From the NCBI RefSeq assembly GCF_024129435.1, contig NZ_JAMXXN010000006.1, forward strand, positions 62,001 to 126,000: 64,000 nt of DNA, read 5' to 3'. Shown here piece by piece: positions 18,503 through 26,021 of the stretch (the first letter of the stretch is position 1; each line of letters starts with the position of its first letter). This stretch comes from Acinetobacter lwoffii (GTDB lineage Bacteria; Pseudomonadota; Gammaproteobacteria; Pseudomonadales; Moraxellaceae). The translations under genes were made by a program, and so were the position numbers. The notes under the pieces were generated by a model. That model saw only the letters and a list, made by a program, of their open reading frames with translations, had not been told where the DNA came from and did not search any database.

Positions 18503-19303
18503 ATGAAGCAAGCTCTACATTTTACCCATGCCAATGGCATCCCTGCGGCAACTTACCAAAAGTTTCTGGACTATTTTCAGCAAGACTATGAAGTCAAAGC
18601 GATTCCTTTGATCGGGATGAACCCACAATATCCAATTACGCGAGACTGGTGTTATCTGGTCGATGAAGTCATTGCAGATATCGAGCAGCAGTTTCCTCAG
18701 CAGCAAGTGATTGGCTTAGGACATTCCTTTGGTGGTCTGGTGACCCTGATGGCGGCGTATCGACGTCCCGAACTGTTTTCCAAGCTGATCATTATGGATC
18801 CACCATTTGTGATTGGAAAAAACAGCGCCATGTTTGAACTGATCAAAAAGCTGAATCTAAAAAGTGTCGATCGTTATACACCCGCAGGAATTACGCTAAA
18901 ACGCAAAGATTATTGGCCATCGAAACAGGTCGCAATTGAAGCACTCCGGTTTAACCGCTTATTTAAAAATTTCGATGAGCAGTGTTTTGCTGATTATATC
19001 GAGAGCGGCATTCAGCCAGAACCTGAACGTGGTGGGGTGACGTTAACTATTCCAAAACAGATAGAAGCGGAAATCTTCCGGACTGTGCCAGCCTGGTGGT
19101 GGAGAACACCACGCCGACCGCCTGAAGTGCCGATGCATCTGATAACTGCAGAGCAAAGCCAGTTTTATCAGCAGGGTTTGCCACAAGGGATGCACAAGAT
19201 TTATAAGATTAATTATTCTGTGGTTGAGGGCGGGCATATGTTCCCGCTTGAGTATCCGGAGGCCAGTGCAAAGGCGGTTAAAGCTCAACTTGTACTTTTG
19301 TAA
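18503..19303 (+). CDS. alpha/beta hydrolase
   Basis: A 266-residue alpha/beta-hydrolase fold protein. The nucleophile elbow is 'GLGHSFGGLV' (Ser in GxSxG) and a late 'VEGGHMFPLEYP' supplies the catalytic His. No signal peptide is seen, so it is likely cytosolic; the ester or other substrate is unknown. It sits 137 bp after the PAAR gene on the same strand. I see no evidence that it is a secreted lipase effector. Confidence 0.82.
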   Translation: MKQALHFTHANGIPAATYQKFLDYFQQDYEVKAIPLIGMNPQYPITRDWCYLVDEVIADIEQQFPQQQVIGLGHSFGGLVTLMAAYRRPELFSKLIIMDPPFVIGKNSAMFELIKKLNLKSVDRYTPAGITLKRKDYWPSKQVAIEALRFNRLFKNFDEQCFADYIESGIQPEPERGGVTLTIPKQIEAEIFRTVPAWWWRTPRRPPEVPMHLITAEQSQFYQQGLPQGMHKIYKINYSVVEGGHMFPLEYPEASAKAVKAQLVLL

Positions 19304-19310
19304 TCATCAT

Positions 19311-19340
19311 AAAAAAGAGACGTTGATTACGTCTCTTTTT
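19311..19340. terminator. bidirectional terminator
   Basis: AAAGAGACG/CGTCTCTTT stem flanked by A- and T-runs, placed between the convergent hydrolase and TetR genes. Confidence 0.85.
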
Positions 19341-19365
19341 ATATTACTTCATGCAAATCGGAAAA

Positions 19366-20073
19366 TTAGCGCAGCTGGGAATCTTCCAGATGACGCGCAC
19401 CTTCCAGAATCATCCGGATCATGATCATGGTCTGTTCGGCAATTTCTTTGCGGTCTTCGGCAGGCATATCAATCACATTGGCGCCCATGTTGAAGACCAG
19501 TTGGGTAATGGCTTTGGCGGCAATATCCGGATGAAATAACTTCTTGTTGTTTAGGCGTTCTAGACGAATCAAATCATCCTGAAGTTCTTGCTGAAAATAA
19601 TTTAACTGGCGTTCTACCGCCTGTTTATAAGATTTGGAACCGGTATAACCTTCACGCAATAACAGGCTCAGATTGCCTTCATCGGCATCCAGTTGGGCAA
19701 TAAAGACTTCTACAGAACTGCGGATGATGCTGTTCTGGCGAGAGGCTTGCAGACGTGCTTCATGCAGAATCTGACGCAATACAATCCCGGCACGATCAAT
19801 CAGCTCAATGGCCAGTTCATCAATATCTTTAAAATGACGATAGAAGCTGTTCGGTGCAATACCGGCCTCACGCGCGACTTCACGCAAACTTAAAGAAGAA
19901 ATACTTTTTTGTGGCCCAATCAGATTCAACGCAGCCTGAAACAGTTCTTCCTTGGTAATGGTGGCCTTGCGACCGACACTCCGTACGATAATCGGCTCAT
20001 CAATGCTTTTCGATTGTAATAAAGATGCGTCACTGCTTATTTTCATTGAAGGCTCGTTCATCGATAGGTTCAT
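19366..20073 (-). CDS. TetR-family regulator, FabR/DesT-like
   Basis: The DNA-binding segment 'SSLSLREVAREAGIAPNSFYRHFKDIDELA' is very close to FabR and DesT, TetR regulators that sense acyl-CoA or acyl-ACP saturation and repress desaturase genes. The protein is long for the family (235 residues), with about 30 poorly conserved residues before the fold, so an internal Met may be the real start. It is divergent from a reductase-desaturase pair, matching the DesT-DesCB arrangement of Pseudomonas. The two palindromes in between are the likely operators. Confidence 0.87.
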   Translation of the reverse strand: MNLSMNEPSMKISSDASLLQSKSIDEPIIVRSVGRKATITKEELFQAALNLIGPQKSISSLSLREVAREAGIAPNSFYRHFKDIDELAIELIDRAGIVLRQILHEARLQASRQNSIIRSSVEVFIAQLDADEGNLSLLLREGYTGSKSYKQAVERQLNYFQQELQDDLIRLERLNNKKLFHPDIAAKAITQLVFNMGANVIDMPAEDRKEIAEQTMIMIRMILEGARHLEDSQLR

Positions 20074-20135
20074 GCATGAATCATTTTATTATAACCGAGC
20101 CAGTCAAGCTTGTGAAATGATTAGAAACAATACGG

Positions 20136-20168
20136 TTGTATATACAAATATATATACATGTGTATAAT
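20136..20168. promoter_or_regulatory. probable operator pair and -10 element for the desaturase operon
   Basis: TTGTATATACAA (20136-20147) is a perfect palindrome. TATATACATGTGTATA (20151-20166) is palindromic at 14 of 16 positions. A TATAAT hexamer (20163-20168) overlaps the second. The site lies between the TetR gene and its presumed targets; binding is inference. Confidence 0.6.
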
Positions 20169-20198
20169 AATTAAAAACCCAAGGTGATGTCACAAACG

Positions 20199-21263
20199 AT
20201 GCATGTACTGCAAAAACTTAAAATGCCATTGAATGCACTGTCTGATAGTGTAGTTGATCAGCATGCAATTAATTTCTGGATTCAGAAACTCAATCCTGTA
20301 TGGTCGTTGAATCAGCCATTAGGCAAGATCGTGCATATAGAAAATGCAGCACAGGATATGCTGAGTCTGAAAATTCAAGTGAATCGCTTATTTAAGTTTG
20401 GTGAAGCAGGGCAGCATCATCCGGTCTATGTGGTGGTAAACGGCATCCGTTATGAACGTAGCTATAGTTTGACCCGTGTAGATGCGCAACATGTTTTATT
20501 GACCGTGAAAAAAGTCAATGCCGGTAAAGTCAGTACCTGGTTGGCAGAACAGGCACAAGTAGGTGATGTGATCGAATTTGGTCAGCCTTATGGTGATATG
20601 ACCTTGCCTGTGCAGACGAGTCCATTGATCTTGCTTGCAGCAGGGAGTGGTATTACCCCAATGCTCAGTATGCTGGAAAGCTTGAGCAAAAAAGGTGAAC
20701 TATCTGCACCGGTTACTCTCTGGTACTGGGTTAAAAAAGATCAGGATGCCGCATTTAAAGCACGGTTTGAAGAACTTGCTCAGAAACATGCAAATTTCTC
20801 ATTTCATGTGTATGCCACTCAAGAACAGCCAGCTGCTGCGCGTCTGGATGAAACCTATCTGACCGATCTGCAAAATCTGGAAAATAGCATCGTATATTGC
20901 TGTGGTCCTTCAGGTTTTGTATCCAAAGCAGAACAGCTTTTTGCTCAGGCAAAACAGTTTAAAGGTGAAGCCTTCAGCATGAGCTTGGCGGATCAATCGG
21001 ATACCGGCTTTATTAATGTCACCCTGACCCAGTCTAAAAAAATTGTCAGCATTCCAAAAGGCCAGTCCATTTTGGTGAGCCTGGAACAGCAAAATATTAA
21101 ACCGACACATGGTTGCCGTATGGGCATTTGTAATAAATGTGCCTGCAATAAAGTAGAAGGTTCGACCAAGAATTTGGTCAATGGTGCGCAAAATACCGAA
21201 CCCGGCAACCTGCTCAAAATTTGTATTAACTCAGCGCAGACTGACCTTGTCATCGACTTATAA
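20199..21263 (+). CDS. ferredoxin-NADP reductase-type oxidoreductase with C-terminal 2Fe-2S domain (DesC-like)
   Basis: Electron donor for the desaturase encoded next. Domains in order are FAD-binding ('YERSYSLTRV', RxYS motif), NAD(P)-binding ('LLAAGSGITPMLSML' and 'YCCGPSGFV'), and a plant-type ferredoxin domain. Its cluster ligands are C-x4-C-x2-C in 'GCRMGICNKCACN' plus a distal Cys in 'LLKICINSA'. The frame is open from GTG 20184 and ATG 20187. ATG 20199 is preferred because AGGTGA is better spaced to it. The desaturase starts 15 bp downstream. Confidence 0.88.
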   Translation: MHVLQKLKMPLNALSDSVVDQHAINFWIQKLNPVWSLNQPLGKIVHIENAAQDMLSLKIQVNRLFKFGEAGQHHPVYVVVNGIRYERSYSLTRVDAQHVLLTVKKVNAGKVSTWLAEQAQVGDVIEFGQPYGDMTLPVQTSPLILLAAGSGITPMLSMLESLSKKGELSAPVTLWYWVKKDQDAAFKARFEELAQKHANFSFHVYATQEQPAAARLDETYLTDLQNLENSIVYCCGPSGFVSKAEQLFAQAKQFKGEAFSMSLADQSDTGFINVTLTQSKKIVSIPKGQSILVSLEQQNIKPTHGCRMGICNKCACNKVEGSTKNLVNGAQNTEPGNLLKICINSAQTDLVIDL

Positions 21264-21277
21264 GCGAGTTTTATCCT

Positions 21278-22372
21278 ATGAATATGCCAGTAAAATTACA
21301 GTATTTTAAAAATCCTAAAAACCGTGAATTAACCCAGTTTGAACTTGATGAACTTGCACGTGAACTTGATGCGATTAAGCAAGAAGTGTTAGATGATCTA
21401 GGTGAGAAAGACGCCAAATATATCCGCCGTGTCTATTCAACTATTCGTTATTCGTCGATTGCCGGTCGCGCCTTATTGTTTGCAGGCTGGTTCCCGCCAG
21501 CATGGTTATTGGGTACAGGCTTATTAGGCTTTGCCAAAATTATGGAAAATATGGAACTGGGTCATAATGTCATGCATGGTCAGTATGACTGGATGAATGA
21601 TCCTAAACTCAATGGTCAGACCTATGAATGGGATATCGTAGGGACTTCAGACAACTGGCGTCAAACCCATAACTTCAAGCATCATACTTATACCAATATT
21701 AAAGGTATGGATGATGATATCGGTTATGGCCTATTACGCCTGTTCCCGGAACAGCGCTGGAAACCGGGATATTTATTGCAACCGATTTATGCAGTGCCAT
21801 TCTGTTTATTGTTCCAGTGGGGGGTTGCAATTCAGAATCTTGAATTGGGTAAATACTTCAAAGGTCGCAAAAGCAAAGAGCAGACCAAAGAAGAATGGCG
21901 TCCAATGCAGAATAAAATCGGTAAGCAGCTGTTTAAAGATTATGTATTCTTTCCACTCATCGCAGGTCCTGCGGCTTTACCGGTTTTGACCGGCAATATG
22001 GTGGCCAATGGTCTGCGTAATATCTGGACATTCAGTATCATTTTCTGTGGTCACTTTACCAAAGATGTGGAAGTATTCCCGAAATCGGTACTGCAAAATG
22101 AAAGTCGTGGTCACTGGTATATGCGCCAGATTCGTGGTTCATCCAATCTGACTGGTTCTGAAGCGTTTCATATCTTGACGGGTCATTTAAGTCATCAGAT
22201 TGAACATCATTTGTATCCTGATGTACCTGCACGTCGCTATCGTCAAATGGCACCGAAAGTTCAGGCTGTTTGTGAAAAATATGGTTTGAACTATAACAAT
22301 GCCAGTCTGGTTAAGCAGTACGGCAGTGTAATTAAACGTATTGTGAAATATGCATTTCCGTTTAAGAAATAA
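21278..22372 (+). CDS. membrane fatty acid desaturase (DesB-like)
   Basis: A 364-residue di-iron desaturase that puts a double bond into acyl chains in the inner membrane. The three histidine boxes are complete: HNVMH (96-100), HNFKHH (131-136) and HQIEHH (306-311). Hydrophobic segments flank them (about 62-88, 168-185, 225-260). It is the second gene of an operon with its reductase and is probably controlled by the divergent FabR/DesT-like repressor. This would let the cell adjust membrane fluidity. Chain and position specificity cannot be read. Confidence 0.92.
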   Translation: MNMPVKLQYFKNPKNRELTQFELDELARELDAIKQEVLDDLGEKDAKYIRRVYSTIRYSSIAGRALLFAGWFPPAWLLGTGLLGFAKIMENMELGHNVMHGQYDWMNDPKLNGQTYEWDIVGTSDNWRQTHNFKHHTYTNIKGMDDDIGYGLLRLFPEQRWKPGYLLQPIYAVPFCLLFQWGVAIQNLELGKYFKGRKSKEQTKEEWRPMQNKIGKQLFKDYVFFPLIAGPAALPVLTGNMVANGLRNIWTFSIIFCGHFTKDVEVFPKSVLQNESRGHWYMRQIRGSSNLTGSEAFHILTGHLSHQIEHHLYPDVPARRYRQMAPKVQAVCEKYGLNYNNASLVKQYGSVIKRIVKYAFPFKK

Positions 22373-22386
22373 TTTTTCTTAAAGCT

Positions 22387-22418
22387 AAAAAAACCACTTC
22401 AAATGAAGTGGTTTTTTT
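22387..22418 (+). terminator. Rho-independent terminator after the desaturase
   Basis: AACCACTTC/GAAGTGGTT stem with strong A- and T-runs. Confidence 0.88.
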
Positions 22419-22565
22419 ATTTAAGAGGCTAATACTTCAGGAAGTAGAAGTCCTGATTGCGAAGCTATTTAATATGATTTCAAGGCATAAAGTAAAAAAG
22501 TTAATCTGCCATTTATAGTATTGTCTAAAGGTGTTTAGTAGATCAGCCAGATAAAATAGAAAGGA

Positions 22566-23219
22566 CTAATATGGCATCGAATTAGATAAAATATTAATTT
22601 TTGGAAGCTGTTTATCATGCCCTTCGAGATAACGTTGATGCGCTAGACTCAACATTTCTTCATCCTCCTCACTATTCCCATAAGCATAAATTTCAGCATA
22701 ATTATCCAGATTATATTTTTCTAGAATTCTAATTTTCTTTTGTGTGTTACTACAGTCAGGAGTTTGATAAAACCCTGTCAATTTCCCAGCTTTGATTTCA
22801 ACTTCGCTACAGATTAAATCGATATTTAAATAACTGCACACCGGTTTTAAATATAAATCCAGAGATGCGGAAACTAGCACCACTTCATGGCCTAATTCTT
22901 GATGTTGCCTAAGCTGTTCTAATAATTTCGGATTTAACTTAAGCATCAATTGTTGTGCATAGTCTTGAGCCAAATGCAGAATTTCCTCTGCATCACTGTC
23001 TTTAAACATGCTGACATACAACTTGGGACGCATGCGGTGTGCTGGATACAGTTTTAAATAATAAGCCTGGATCCATGGCAGAATTTGCAGGCCGCGTTTC
23101 ACAATATGCCGTTTTCTCAAGGCGTAGAAAATGAACCCGGTAAAACTGTCATGCAGATATAGGGTTCCATCAAAATCAAATAAGGCTAGAGTTTTAGGTT
23201 TTTGATTTTGCGCATGCAT
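22566..23219 (-). CDS. HAD-family phosphatase (HAD-IB type)
   Basis: A 217-residue haloacid-dehalogenase fold enzyme. The nucleophile motif is 'FDFDGTLY' (D15 and D17), motif II is 'VLVSASLDLY', and the acidic motif near the C-terminus is 'YAYGNSEEDEEML'. The layout matches the PSPase/HAD-IB group of small-molecule phosphatases. Its start overlaps the end of the upstream DUF1615 lipoprotein gene by 34 bp, so the two are translated from one mRNA. Confidence 0.85.
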   Translation of the reverse strand: MHAQNQKPKTLALFDFDGTLYLHDSFTGFIFYALRKRHIVKRGLQILPWIQAYYLKLYPAHRMRPKLYVSMFKDSDAEEILHLAQDYAQQLMLKLNPKLLEQLRQHQELGHEVVLVSASLDLYLKPVCSYLNIDLICSEVEIKAGKLTGFYQTPDCSNTQKKIRILEKYNLDNYAEIYAYGNSEEDEEMLSLAHQRYLEGHDKQLPKINILSNSMPY

Positions 23220-24394
23220 GTTTGATATCGTCCATCGACGCGGGTAGCAAACCAGTTGGTATTATAATTACGACTTAATTTTGGTCCGGAAATAACCACT
23301 TCAGGCATGATCGCATAAATAGGGTCTTTACCGGTTTTTTCCTGATAGAGCTTGCTGACACCACGATAAGTCATCGTATCTTCAAAGTCTTTGTCTTTTT
23401 CTTTCTTTAAATCAGCTCGGATTTGACGTTCAGTGATAATAAAATTATTTTTGGCAAAAACACTGATTAACTCACGCTCAGATTGACTCTTCTGCGAACG
23501 GATCGCGCCATCTTTGGTGTAGAGTAATAAATCGCCATCCAGATCGAGTTCGGCCTCAGTTAAATCATTCAACATGCTCTGAAAAGCGGCATTTCGACTG
23601 GAATACATGCCCGAGTTATAGTCCGCAAAACGATAAATTGGCTTGTCATAATCCGCCGGATACATCATCAGGCGATGAATCCCATAATACAGACCGCCAT
23701 ATTGACTGTAGAGATCGGTACGTAACTCTGCGATATTGCCGCCTTGGCGTTTATGTTCTTTCGCATAGCTGATATGTACCTGCATTGAACCCAAGGTGGT
23801 AATTGGATTCATTTTCTCGCCAATATTCTGGCCGACCAGTTTGGCAGCACCAGTCAGGGCGCTAACATGATAATGCTTTGACATATAATCAAATATTTCA
23901 CGATATAATTCGTCGAGTTCACGTTCGGTTTTGACCCGGCGCATCTGGCTTAAGTAGTTGTCTTCAGGACTCGGATGGTTCTTGAGAACTTCCTGGAAAT
24001 ATCCTGCAACTGTGCCACCAATTGCTTGACCAAGCTTATCTTTGAATTTTTCATCAAGGCGACCTTGGACTTCCTTAACCGCCTTTTCACCCAAACCCGG
24101 AACAGTAGGATCTGCAACAAAGTTAGATTCCTGATCAACCACTGCCACAATCGTACAAACATTTTCCTTGGTCTGAGGAATGCCGAGCTGTTCGGTAATG
24201 TCATAAATATCTTGTGCCCAGGACTCACGTTGATTCACCCGACCAGGAATAGCTTTACGAATATGTTCAACTTCAAGTGTCGGTTCATCATCTTTTGACC
24301 ACCATGAACCATTGCCACAACCGGCAAGACCCAGAGAAAGTACAAGTACAGACAATGACTTAAAAGAAAAACAAGAAGCGAAAGTTTTATTCAT
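23186..24394 (-). CDS. DUF1615 family lipoprotein
   Basis: Starting at ATG 24394 the protein begins with a signal peptide and lipobox, 'LSLGLAGC', with lipidated Cys at residue 26; 402 residues in all. The mature part matches DUF1615 proteins (e.g. 'VNQRESWAQDIYDITEQL', 'VVDQESNFVADPTVPGLG', 'FADYNSGMYSSRNAAFQ'). 'DQESNF' resembles the catalytic region of lytic-transglycosylase-like folds, but function is unknown. A longer open frame reaches 24634, but nothing upstream of the signal peptide is protein-like. Confidence 0.85.
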   Translation of the reverse strand: MNKTFASCFSFKSLSVLVLSLGLAGCGNGSWWSKDDEPTLEVEHIRKAIPGRVNQRESWAQDIYDITEQLGIPQTKENVCTIVAVVDQESNFVADPTVPGLGEKAVKEVQGRLDEKFKDKLGQAIGGTVAGYFQEVLKNHPSPEDNYLSQMRRVKTERELDELYREIFDYMSKHYHVSALTGAAKLVGQNIGEKMNPITTLGSMQVHISYAKEHKRQGGNIAELRTDLYSQYGGLYYGIHRLMMYPADYDKPIYRFADYNSGMYSSRNAAFQSMLNDLTEAELDLDGDLLLYTKDGAIRSQKSQSERELISVFAKNNFIITERQIRADLKKEKDKDFEDTMTYRGVSKLYQEKTGKDPIYAIMPEVVISGPKLSRNYNTNWFATRVDGRYQTCMRKIKNLKL

Positions 24395-24653
24395 GGTGTC
24401 GTAAATTAATTGAAAAGATGAGCGAATAAGGCAGATGCAGTATACTATGCCCATCAAAAAAGTGATGAATTTATATGTATATTGGTCCATATCAACTGTC
24501 AAACAATTTGATTGTCGCTCCCATGGCAGGTGGGATAGATTAATCATAAATACATTATAAAAATTATTATTTATCAGTATTTTATTAAATAACCGCATGG
24601 TGCAAGGTGCAAAATAGGTGCAACCATGCGGCAATTAATCAATAATTTAGCAA
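24395..24653. other. host-prophage junction region
   Basis: This 259-bp gap is very AT-rich. It should hold the DUF1615 promoter on the right-hand side of that gene and the left prophage boundary. No integrase fragment or tRNA is visible. The only notable structure is the inverted repeat at 24593-24631. Confidence 0.45.
24593..24631. repeat. inverted repeat with three GGTGCAA copies, possible attachment region
   Basis: CCGCATGGT (24593-24601) and ACCATGCGG (24623-24631) are perfect complements. GGTGCAA occurs at 24599, 24606 and 24617. The element sits between the last host gene and the first prophage gene, where attL is expected. It is a candidate only, because the right end of the prophage is outside the window. 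Confidence 0.4.
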
Positions 24654-24938
24654 TCAATGGTTCATTGCTACCCAGTCTTTCTTAGACTCTTTTTGTATTG
24701 CTTCAAGCCAAGATGCCACATCACTTAGATGAACATAAAAAGGGGAGTTTCTTCCATCCGATTTAAATGCAGGAAATGGAAGAGTACATTTATTTGCGCG
24801 TTTATTTGCCTGTTCAATTGTAAGATGAGGCAAGTAATCCGGCAAGAGCTCTTCAAGTTTGATTACAGGTTTACGGTACTTCATGAGTAACATAAAACTG
24901 ATATCAACTGGATCATCAATTTTCATAGCTGCTCCCAT
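24654..24938 (-). CDS. PrtN-family pyocin-activator-like protein
   Basis: The 94-residue protein matches the PrtN family (PF11112): 'FMLLMKYRKPVIKLEELLPDYLPHLT', then 'PAFKSDGRNSPFYVHLSDVASWLEA'. PrtN activates pyocin genes in Pseudomonas. In prophages such small DNA-binding proteins usually sit next to the attachment site and may act as a regulator or excisionase; that is inference. GAAGGAG lies 8 bases before the ATG. The ATG overlaps the stop of the upstream 54-residue gene (TAATG), so they are coupled. Confidence 0.8.
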   Translation of the reverse strand: MGAAMKIDDPVDISFMLLMKYRKPVIKLEELLPDYLPHLTIEQANKRANKCTLPFPAFKSDGRNSPFYVHLSDVASWLEAIQKESKKDWVAMNH

Positions 24939-25102
24939 TATGAAATCTCCTTCAAACTTTGTTTTACCGATTCAGGTAACCCAAAAAAATCATTTAGAGT
25001 TTTGTCAAATTCACCGCTTTCAATGAATTGATCCATGAGATTTACTTGCTTATCGATATGGCTATCTTCACAAGGCTCACATGGTTTTTGAATATCAATC
25101 AT
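24938..25102 (-). CDS. small phage protein, 54 aa
   Basis: A short ORF from ATG 25102 starting 'MIDIQKPCEPCEDSH' and ending 'KQSLKEIS'. AAGGAG lies before the start, and both ends overlap neighbouring genes, the usual sign of a real gene in a coupled operon. C-x2-C near the N-terminus may bind metal. Function unknown. Confidence 0.6.
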   Translation of the reverse strand: MIDIQKPCEPCEDSHIDKQVNLMDQFIESGEFDKTLNDFFGLPESVKQSLKEIS

Positions 25103-25259
25103 TGTTTTCTCCTTGAGCCTTCAAGTATTCAAATTTTGCATCTGCCCAGTTCTTTGCATCATATGGGCTTAAACCTTTTTTCTTGCACCAGTCAGCGCAC
25201 CAGAGCCACTGCACATCATCAAATGGGGTTGGCTCAACTATTTGATCAGTACTGTCCAT
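25095..25259 (-). CDS. small phage protein, 54 aa
   Basis: Starts at ATG 25259 (TGATG overlap with the upstream gene) and ends inside the next one by 8 bp. The sequence 'FDDVQWLWCADWCKKKGLSPYDAKNWADAKFEY' is rich in Trp and Cys. It is too short for most gene finders but fills a gap in an otherwise continuous operon. Function unknown. Confidence 0.6.
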   Translation of the reverse strand: MDSTDQIVEPTPFDDVQWLWCADWCKKKGLSPYDAKNWADAKFEYLKAQGENND

Positions 25260-25645
25260 CACGCCACCTCATAGAAGCGCTTGGCTTCTTCAAAATTTGA
25301 TGTGGTAAGTGGTGATGAGCCTTTTTTGTAGCACTTAACAATCTCACCGTATTCAAAAACTTTACATGCTGTTGGTAGATCAAAGCACTGGTACATCGGC
25401 TCTTTAAACCAGTCTTCTGTATAAAACATTTGTTCCTGGTGTTCTTCGGCCGTGCCTTCCCATTCTTGAACCTGAAAATACTCATCAAATGATTCAATCA
25501 TGAACTCATTGCCTTCAGCCTTAGTCATTGCTCTGTAACGAGCCAAAGCACGTTCAGCAATTTCTTTTGATACGGCAGGTGACTGCTCATGCGGACTATC
25601 ATCTTCAGGGCAGATTCCTACGCACCACAATTTATTCTTTCCCAT
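25259..25645 (-). CDS. hypothetical phage protein, 128 aa
   Basis: Acidic, soluble protein beginning 'MGKNKLWCVGICPEDDSPHEQSP'. ATG 25645 overlaps the previous stop (TGATG), so I prefer it to the GTG one codon upstream. I recognise no family. It belongs to the leftward early operon. Confidence 0.65.
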   Translation of the reverse strand: MGKNKLWCVGICPEDDSPHEQSPAVSKEIAERALARYRAMTKAEGNEFMIESFDEYFQVQEWEGTAEEHQEQMFYTEDWFKEPMYQCFDLPTACKVFEYGEIVKCYKKGSSPLTTSNFEEAKRFYEVA

Positions 25646-25887
25646 CACGCCACCTTCACATCTAAATAATCAGGGTTATCCAAGTGTTCTTCATATTCAT
25701 CGAATAGCACCTGGCATGCTGCATTACCTGTTAAATCTTTCTTTAAAAGCACATAACTCAACGTCTTGCGTGTGCCTTTGCCTGAAAACGTAGAACTACC
25801 ATCTGCAAGCTCTTTTTTGATGTAGCCCAATTTTTCCAACCACAACTTGAAACCGGCTTCATGCCTCTTCTTAATTCTGAAGATCAT
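25645..25887 (-). CDS. hypothetical phage protein, 80 aa
   Basis: I place the start at ATG 25887 ('MIFRIKKRHEAGFKLWLEKLGY'), because its ATGA overlaps the stop of the 45-residue ORF upstream and GGGGGT precedes it. A longer TTG start at 25923 would overlap that ORF. Basic N-terminus, acidic C-terminus ('LFDEYEEHLDNPDYLDV'). Function unknown. Confidence 0.6.
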   Translation of the reverse strand: MIFRIKKRHEAGFKLWLEKLGYIKKELADGSSTFSGKGTRKTLSYVLLKKDLTGNAACQVLFDEYEEHLDNPDYLDVKVA

Positions 25888-26021
25888 CTGTACCCCCAGG
25901 TGTTCGCAAAATTTCGAAGGCAATCATCAATACCGAATAGGTTGATGTTGCGGTAAGTTCTAACCCGACCTTTGTGCTGCACAAGCAGCACGCGGGTCAT
26001 TGAAGAGTAGGAGTAACTCAT
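25884..26021 (-). CDS. small phage protein, 45 aa
   Basis: ATG 26021 overlaps the stop of the 374-residue gene (ATGA), and its own stop overlaps the next ATG in the same way. Sequence features: 'MTRVLLVQHKGRVRTYRNINLFGIDDC', basic. The double overlap supports it as a real gene. Function unknown. Confidence 0.55.
   Translation of the reverse strand: MSYSYSSMTRVLLVQHKGRVRTYRNINLFGIDDCLRNFANTWGYR

Noticed and set aside
18503..19303. Type VI lipase effector next to PAAR
   Set aside because: No immunity gene, no signal or adaptor, and the sequence looks like an ordinary cytosolic alpha/beta hydrolase.
24395..24634. N-terminal extension of the DUF1615 gene
   Set aside because: The signal peptide with lipobox starts at 24394, and the upstream residues are not protein-like.
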